From assembly GCA_002813285.1 (NCBI GenBank), contig PHTZ01000001.1, positions 310,001 through 374,000 on the forward strand: DNA of 64,000 nt. The letters are read 5' to 3'. Source of the stretch: Flavobacteriaceae bacterium MAR_2009_75. GTDB lineage: Bacteria > Bacteroidota > Bacteroidia > Flavobacteriales > Flavobacteriaceae. How positions within the stretch are numbered: the stretch's first letter is position 1; each line of letters opens with the position of its first letter. This document shows, one piece after another, positions 59,215-64,000 of this stretch. A model generated the notes under the pieces. That model made no database searches. It had not been told where the DNA came from and saw nothing but the letters and a program-made list of their open reading frames with translations. The translations under genes and the position numbers were made by a program.

Positions 59215-60191
59215 TGAGGTATAGGAATACTTGGGAAGATGCCGTGGTGGGTAAAATGGAAAAAGTTGCTGATAATGTCATGCAGATTCAAATTAGGCCG
59301 GCTGATGATACAGCGGCCTTTACCGTGGGGTCGCATTTAGATATTGCTGTTTTGATCAATGATTTGCCGGAAATCAGAAGCTATTCTTTGGTGGGGCAGT
59401 ACGATCCTAATAAACCTTATACCATAGCGGTAAAACGTTTGCCCGCAAGCCGTGGCGGGTCCGAATATATGTGGGGATTAAAAGAAGGTAGCAAGTTGCG
59501 CATTTCACAGCCCACCAATCATTTTGAACTTAGTTTTAATACTCCAAATTATTTACTTATTGCAGGAGGTATTGGAATTACGCCCATTCTAGGGATGGCC
59601 GAAGAGTTAACGGCGAAAACTGACAAGAATGTACAAATGTTGTATTTGGGCAGGTCTGCCCAAGAAATGCCTTATATAGAAGCGTTACAAAAGTTATTGG
59701 GGCAACGCTTAATAGTACATTTTAGCGATATTGATGGTTTTTTTGATACGTCAAAGATTCTACATCTTTGCGATATTGAAACACAAGTATACCTATGCGG
59801 ACCCATTGGTTTAATGAATGCAGTTCGTAAGACCTGGGAAAACGGTCCGTTTCACAATCAAAATTTACGGTTCGAGACTTTTGGGGCTTCGGGTTTGTTC
59901 GCTCCCCAGGCATACACTGTAAAGTTACCGAGGTTCAATAAAGAAGTACAGGTAAATGAAAATCAAACCTTGTTGTCAGCTTTGCTTGATGCAAAAATTG
60001 ATGTCATGTACGATTGTAAAAAAGGCGAGTGCGGACTTTGTCAATTAGATATAATCGAATATTCTGGGGATATTGATCACCGCGACTTCTTTTTCAGCGA
60101 AGCAGAAAAAGGTGAAAATAAAAAAATGTGTGCCTGTGTAAGCAGGGTTGCCAATGGTAATATTACCATAGACACGGCCTATAGGGGGTAG
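59214..60191 (+). CDS. vanB: Oxygenase reductase with C-terminal [2Fe-2S] ferredoxin, VanB type
   Basis: 325 residues. FNR-like flavin domain with RSYSL (residues 55-59), NAD-binding GGIGITPILGM (118-128) and LCGPIG (194-199), then a plant-type ferredoxin with C268, C273, C276 and C306 (DCKKGECGLCQ; MCACVS). It passes electrons from NAD(P)H to the Rieske centre. It overlaps vanA by one base. As the only such reductase in the locus it may also serve the Rieske protein at 48706. Confidence 0.93.
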   Translation: MRYRNTWEDAVVGKMEKVADNVMQIQIRPADDTAAFTVGSHLDIAVLINDLPEIRSYSLVGQYDPNKPYTIAVKRLPASRGGSEYMWGLKEGSKLRISQPTNHFELSFNTPNYLLIAGGIGITPILGMAEELTAKTDKNVQMLYLGRSAQEMPYIEALQKLLGQRLIVHFSDIDGFFDTSKILHLCDIETQVYLCGPIGLMNAVRKTWENGPFHNQNLRFETFGASGLFAPQAYTVKLPRFNKEVQVNENQTLLSALLDAKIDVMYDCKKGECGLCQLDIIEYSGDIDHRDFFFSEAEKGENKKMCACVSRVANGNITIDTAYRG

Positions 60192-60215
60192 TTACAACAT
60201 CTAATACCAAATAAA

Positions 60216-61514
60216 ATGTCTAAACCAATTGCGCTGCAGTTAGATGAGCGCGGCATCTCTAGCTTGCAATACGCAACTATATTCGTTTGTTTTTTAATGA
60301 ACATTTTAGATGGTATGGATGTGCTGGTCATCTCCTATTGTGCCCCTGCAATTGCTAAATCTTGGGTCGTTGGTCCAGAAGCCTTAGGTATGGTATTTAG
60401 TGCCGGTCTTGCAGGTATGGCATTGGGGGCATTGTTTCTGGCGCCTTATGCGGATAAGATTGGCCGAAAAAAAATGATTCTGATTAGTGCCTTTTTAATG
60501 GGTACAAGTATATTTTTAACAGGTTACACAGAAACAGTACCGCAATTGATTTTTCTTCGTTTTATTAGTGGTTTAGGCATTGGTAGCATGCTTGCCAGTA
60601 CCGCATCTTTAACGGCAGAATACACACCCAACAGATCAAAAGACTTTTGGGTCAGTTTTGTTATTGCAGGCTATCCTGTAGGGGCGGTATTGGCAGGGTA
60701 TGTTGCAGCTTCTGTAGTACCATCAAGTGGGTGGCAAATGATGTTTAAACTAGCAGGGTTGGCTTCGTTCATAACCATTCCGTTAATTTTTATATTCCTT
60801 TCTGAATCCATTGAATATTATGTAAAGAAGCAACCAAAACGTGCACTTAGTAAGGTCAACAAGATTTTAACCAAACTAAAATTACCTGAAATTTCAACCT
60901 TGCCTGAAAAGCCGGCTAAATCGTTGGGTATTCCCGTAAATCAATTACTTACTGCAAAATATAAACGATCTACTATTCAGTTATGGATTGCCTTATTTTT
61001 TGCCTTCGGATGCCTGTATTTTCTCATTAGTTGGATTCCAAAACTGGCATCTAATGCAGGTTTATCTATGGAGCTTGCTATTTATGCAGGTACGGTATTC
61101 AATATCGGCGCATTTTTTGGAGTTTTAATTCAAGGATATATTTCTTCTAAAATAGGCCTCAAGAAAACAATCGCAATTTTCTTCGGAATAACAGCAATAT
61201 TCATGGCAATATTCAGTGTATTCGTGGGTTCAGATTTTATACTGCTCGTTTTTGGACTACTAGGTTTTACCCTACAAGGTGGTTTTGTGGGGCTGTATGC
61301 CGTGGCTGCCCGTATGTATCCCACAGAATTTAGAACGACAGGTGTGGGTTGGGCCATTGGTGCAGGTAGATTGGGTGGTGTGTTGGGCCCTGCACTTGGC
61401 GGTGTACTCGTAGGTATGGGGCTTTCGATGTCCGTCAATTTTATGATATTTGCCGTTCCTGCGCTTTTGGCGGGCTTGGTAACCTTTTTTATCTCTTCTA
61501 AGGATATTACCTAA
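60216..61514 (+). CDS. MFS transporter, aromatic acid:H+ symporter (AAHS) type
   Basis: 432 residues, 12 membrane helices. The start carries the AAHS hallmark in TM1 (MNILDGMDVLVISYCAPAIAKSW, with DG-D) and the loop 2-3 motif PYADKIGRKKMILIS; loop 8-9 motif SSKIGLKKTIA. Homologues such as PcaK, VanK and BenK import protocatechuate, vanillate or benzoate. It is 24 bp after vanB, the last gene of the operon vanA-vanB-mfs. Inner membrane. Confidence 0.92.
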   Translation: MSKPIALQLDERGISSLQYATIFVCFLMNILDGMDVLVISYCAPAIAKSWVVGPEALGMVFSAGLAGMALGALFLAPYADKIGRKKMILISAFLMGTSIFLTGYTETVPQLIFLRFISGLGIGSMLASTASLTAEYTPNRSKDFWVSFVIAGYPVGAVLAGYVAASVVPSSGWQMMFKLAGLASFITIPLIFIFLSESIEYYVKKQPKRALSKVNKILTKLKLPEISTLPEKPAKSLGIPVNQLLTAKYKRSTIQLWIALFFAFGCLYFLISWIPKLASNAGLSMELAIYAGTVFNIGAFFGVLIQGYISSKIGLKKTIAIFFGITAIFMAIFSVFVGSDFILLVFGLLGFTLQGGFVGLYAVAARMYPTEFRTTGVGWAIGAGRLGGVLGPALGGVLVGMGLSMSVNFMIFAVPALLAGLVTFFISSKDIT

Positions 61515-61920
61515 ATGTACTGGAATGGATACATTAGACCCCCCAGTAGATGATTCTATAGAAGGGGTTTCAGCCGATACAACCCTTGCATTCACAGCGA
61601 TACCCTTGGGTAATGTCAATTATTAAAAAGGGGTTGAAAAAGTGATGTGTCTAAGCGTCCGTTTGGTATTGAAATGGCATGGACCATGAAAGAATCGCCC
61701 ACAGTTTTAGAAGAGATCGTTGGTAATAGCCTTAATCGCATTTGAGGTTCTACTATACACTCCGTTCGGTTGACTAGAATGGAGCCCAGAAGAAATGCAA
61801 AACTGAACGCATTCGAAATGCCACCCATCAAATTTCATAGAAAATAACAATATGCAAATCGTATTGTTACTTTTTAGTAGCGGTAGGTAACCAAAAGTGC
61901 GCACATAGGATTGTAGCACT
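61515..61920. other. 406-bp region with only broken frames
   Basis: Short in-frame pieces such as MDTLDPPVDDSIEGVSADTT (33 codons from 61526, stop at 61624) and MKESPTVLEEIVGNSLNRI (ending near 61744) look like remains of coding DNA, but I do not recognise them. A minus-strand frame at 61616-61831 is not supported. An AT-only hairpin TAACAATA / TATTGTTA (61845-61869) followed by CTTTTT could be a weak terminator. Confidence 0.4.
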
Positions 61921-62412
61921 ATGTGGCGTATAATGAGAAAACTCAAAAAAAACAGGTTCAACATGGTAACGAAGAGCGTAGTATCCAATTTTAAGCATAT
62001 CATGAGCGGAAAAATGTACTTCTTCTTTAAAAAAAGTGTGTGGCGCTACCTTTTGGCCACCCTAATGATTGCTGTTGTGGTACCCCTAAAACAGTATAAT
62101 GTATTCATCTCTTTTCTTATCTATTTTTTTGGTTTACTGCTGATCGTATTTCCAATAATGATCATGGCCGCTAGCGTTCAGGGAAAACAAATGGAATTTG
62201 ATGCAGAGCTAACATTTTCTGAAGAAAAGATAACAATTAGGCATAGGAATAAAGACTTGGTAGAAACCAAGGATTGGAATTGGATCAAGAAAATAAGTGC
62301 TACAAAAGATAGGTTTGTGTTGGTGGTAAACCAACGACAGCAATTTGTAATCTCTTTAGCAAAAGATGAGCTAACACAAGCTGAAATAGCGTTTTTTGAA
62401 ACCAAAATATAA
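61921..62412 (+). CDS. Small membrane protein, YcxB-like
   Basis: 163 residues (ATG 61921; ATG 61963 is possible). A basic start, two membrane helices (WRYLLATLMIAVVVPL; VFISFLIYFFGLLLIVFPIMIMAA) and a C-terminal beta-rich domain with LTFSEEKITIRHRNKDLVETKDWNWIKKISATKDRFVLVV and FVISLAKDEL, the pattern of the YcxB/PH-like C-terminal domain. Function unknown. No operon partner; it is between the catabolic locus and the ABC-3C genes. Confidence 0.68.
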   Translation: MWRIMRKLKKNRFNMVTKSVVSNFKHIMSGKMYFFFKKSVWRYLLATLMIAVVVPLKQYNVFISFLIYFFGLLLIVFPIMIMAASVQGKQMEFDAELTFSEEKITIRHRNKDLVETKDWNWIKKISATKDRFVLVVNQRQQFVISLAKDELTQAEIAFFETKI

Positions 62413-62439
62413 GCAACTACTAACTTCCCTATAGGATCC

Positions 62440-62462
62440 AGCAACCAACAACCAACAACCAA
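62440..62462. repeat. Short tandem repeat (AACCAAC)x3
   Basis: Three copies of AACCAAC just after the stop of the YcxB-like gene. Too short for a minisatellite call. Confidence 0.4.
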
Positions 62463-62669
62463 CTTTTACGCTTTCCCGTAATCTACTAAAATCAAAATTT
62501 TTATCTTTCCAATAAATACTAAAGCATACTTCCCTCTACTGCTTTAAAATTAGAATGGCTTGTAAGGATGTGAAGGTGTGATTACTCACATTCCTGAATA
62601 TAGTAACTTGTAGGTATATCTGTACGTTGTATGCCATTCGAAGGATAGCTAAAACTTAAATAATTAAAC

Positions 62670-62677
62670 TAAATTTG
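62670..62677 (+). promoter_or_regulatory. -7 promoter box of the ABC-3C operon
   Basis: TAAATTTG matches TAnnTTTG, 22 bases before the ATG at 62699. No good -33 box. Confidence 0.45.
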
Positions 62678-62698
62678 TAACTACTCACAAATTGATTT

Positions 62699-63544
62699 AT
62701 GACATCAAAAAAACAGAAAGATAAAGCAAGACAATACAAACCATCTACTGTTAGACGTTTGGATACTCTTTCTGGTAACGAATGCGCCAACCCAAATTGT
62801 CAAAAAAAATTAATTGCAGAAGATAATATCTCTATTGTTAGTAAAATCTGTCATATTGCTGCAGCGAGCAAAGAAGGACCTAGATATGATATTAACATGA
62901 ATGATGATGAACGAAGAGGATTTGACAATCTAATTTTACTTTGTGATGAACATCATGTAATAATTGACAATAAAGAAAATGAATCTCTATATCCGACTAG
63001 TCTTCTGAAAAAATGGAAAAGTGATCACGAAAAAAAGATTTTAGAATTAATATCAAGTAAAAACTTATTATCTAAACATCCTTTATCGTTAAACAAAGTG
63101 ATTAATGCCATTGGAAATAAAATGGATGAAATCCTTAATTTAACTCAAGCTGTAAATGCTCCAAACACTGATTTGAAAATATCTTTTAATCATGTTAATA
63201 GGTATGAGTCTATTATAAGAGAGTTTGCACCATATCAAGGAAAATTAAACAAGATTTACGAAGAAATAGAAAAAGAAGGTTCAACAAAGAAAGAATTAGT
63301 ATTACATAACATTAAAAGAGTATACCTTAATATTAAAGCGGATTACAAAAATATAGATGAAATTAGAATAAATGCTGACATAATTTTTGACAGAGTAATT
63401 GAAACAATATGGAATAACATTGATAAGGCTCCAAATAAACTTGATGAATATGACCAAGAAACAATAGACTTTAGTTTGATGATTGTAATTGTTGATGCTT
63501 TTATGCGTTGCAATATTTTAGAAGAACCTCCTAAAACTGTTTGA
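62699..63544 (+). CDS. ABC-three-component system effector with HNH nuclease domain
   Basis: 281 residues. Residues about 25-100 form an HNH/His-Me finger-like nuclease: SGNECANPNC, KICHIAAASKEGPRYD, MNDDERRGFDNLILLCDEHHVIID. The C-terminal 150 residues are helical and end with DFSLMIVIVDAFMRCNILEEPP, the pattern of the dimerising C-terminal domain in ABC-3C effectors. Context supports it: middle component 1 bp downstream, then a RecF/DUF2326-like ATPase. By family, the ATPase would sense invasion and release this nuclease against DNA. AT-rich compared with the neighbours. Confidence 0.85.
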   Translation: MTSKKQKDKARQYKPSTVRRLDTLSGNECANPNCQKKLIAEDNISIVSKICHIAAASKEGPRYDINMNDDERRGFDNLILLCDEHHVIIDNKENESLYPTSLLKKWKSDHEKKILELISSKNLLSKHPLSLNKVINAIGNKMDEILNLTQAVNAPNTDLKISFNHVNRYESIIREFAPYQGKLNKIYEEIEKEGSTKKELVLHNIKRVYLNIKADYKNIDEIRINADIIFDRVIETIWNNIDKAPNKLDEYDQETIDFSLMIVIVDAFMRCNILEEPPKTV

Positions 63545-63545
63545 G

Positions 63546-63779
63546 ATGATAGTTGATAAGAATACTAATCCAGAAAGGGATTTATACTATTTAGGAGGGA
63601 TTTTAATTGATGTTATTTCAAACAAGAATAGCAGCGAAATTGATTATATGGATTTATACAAATTATTCAATCAAAAACAAGAAATAACCATAAATCTATA
63701 TTCTTTAACTTTAGATTGGTTATTTATACTTGGACTCGTGACTAAAGGAGAAAATGGAAAAATAAAAAAATGTTTTTAA
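63546..63779 (+). CDS. ABC-three-component system middle component
   Basis: 77 residues without a signal or known enzyme motif. The pattern YYLGGILIDVISNKNSSEIDYMDLYKLFN, then LTLDWLFILGLVTKGENGKIKKC, is like a winged-helix middle component of ABC-3C systems. It starts one base after the effector stop and its 3' end overlaps the next start by 10 bp, so all three are coupled. It probably links effector and ATPase. Confidence 0.75.
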   Translation: MIVDKNTNPERDLYYLGGILIDVISNKNSSEIDYMDLYKLFNQKQEITINLYSLTLDWLFILGLVTKGENGKIKKCF

Positions 63780-64000
63780 AAAATCTTAAAATAGAAAATA
63801 AGCTTGGTGTAATCCGTGAAATTGATTTTCATAAAGGACTCAATTTAATAGTGGATGAAACCCCTATAAGCAACAAAAAAACTACGGGTAATAATGTTGG
63901 TAAAACAACAGTATTAAGACTAGTTGATTTTTGTTTAGGCTCAAGTGGAAAAAACATTTATCAAGATTCTGAGTTTAAAGAACAAGAAAATAGTACGATT
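63770..64000 (+). CDS. ABC-3C ATPase (RecF/DUF2326-like), N-terminal part
   Basis: 77 residues before the window ends; the frame stays open. MFLKNLKIENKLGVIREIDFHKGLNLIVDE and the Walker A GNNVGKTTVLRLVDFCLGSSGKNIYQD are the classic N-terminus of the SMC/RecF-like ATPases of ABC-3C systems. The rest, including Walker B and the coiled coil, lies outside. ATG 63770 overlaps the middle component stop by 10 bp. Confidence 0.85.
   Translation, partial: MFLKNLKIENKLGVIREIDFHKGLNLIVDETPISNKKTTGNNVGKTTVLRLVDFCLGSSGKNIYQDSEFKEQENSTI

Noticed and set aside
61130-61619. Overlapping minus-strand frames of 102 and 115 codons
   Set aside because: They lie antisense to the end of the AAHS transporter, whose membrane helices are intact on the + strand.
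1-64000. CRISPR arrays, rRNA and tRNA genes, complete insertion sequences
   Set aside because: I looked for regularly spaced repeats, rRNA-like conserved blocks, cloverleaf signals and transposase motifs and saw none.

Overview
The window is a 64 kb piece of a chromosome from a marine-type flavobacterium (phylum Bacteroidota, family Flavobacteriaceae is the best guess). The evidence is: TonB-dependent receptors with carboxypeptidase-regulatory-like N-termini, many SPII lipoproteins, DUF4252 proteins behind an ECF sigma factor, promoters of the TTTG-N19-TAnnTTTG type (best example in front of rpmH), almost no Shine-Dalgarno sequences, a carB without the C-terminal allosteric domain, and a GC content that looks near 40%.

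Positions 1-41100 are mostly core genome: the end of a DEAD-box RNA helicase, a secreted GH13 alpha-amylase, a TrmH-type methyltransferase, a sirtuin, purB, two MscS channels, an ECF sigma/DUF4252 operon, two tandem S41 peptidase-like lipoproteins, and a vitamin B12 uptake region. In that region a cobalamin riboswitch precedes a receptor, a BtuG-like propeller lipoprotein and a BtuF-like protein, and a btuFCD-type ABC importer is divergent from them. Next come rmuC, the oxidative pentose phosphate genes (zwf and pgl divergent from gnd), a TPR hybrid histidine kinase, a small GIY-YIG protein, an acyl-CoA synthetase, carB, rpmH and mnmE.

Directly after mnmE the accessory DNA starts. A 15-bp imperfect copy of the mnmE 3' end lies 2.56 kb downstream in the same orientation, as expected for att sites of an element that uses the mnmE 3' end. 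Between the copies sits a three-gene HipB-HipS-HipT-like toxin-antitoxin operon behind three evenly spaced AGTGC-N8-GCACT operator-like sites, followed by decayed DNA.

From 43776 to 61514 there is a catabolic locus that looks dedicated to a sulfated and/or methoxylated aromatic compound. It has a TonB receptor with no SusD partner, a sulfatase, two MFS carriers, two Rieske oxygenases with one VanB-type reductase, a flavin hydroxylase, an extradiol (VOC) dioxygenase, an alpha/beta C-C hydrolase, an FAH-family enzyme, a cyclase-family hydrolase and an AraC regulator. Three of its intergenic regions share a bipartite element, TGAATCA-N15-TATTCAA(T/A)ATCAA, with identical spacing; at two of them a -7 box sits at the same distance. 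This is a good candidate for the operator of the AraC regulator.

After a short decayed stretch and a small membrane protein, the window ends in an AT-rich three-gene operon matching the ABC-three-component (ABC-3C) conflict systems: an HNH effector, a small middle component, and an ATPase that runs off the edge.
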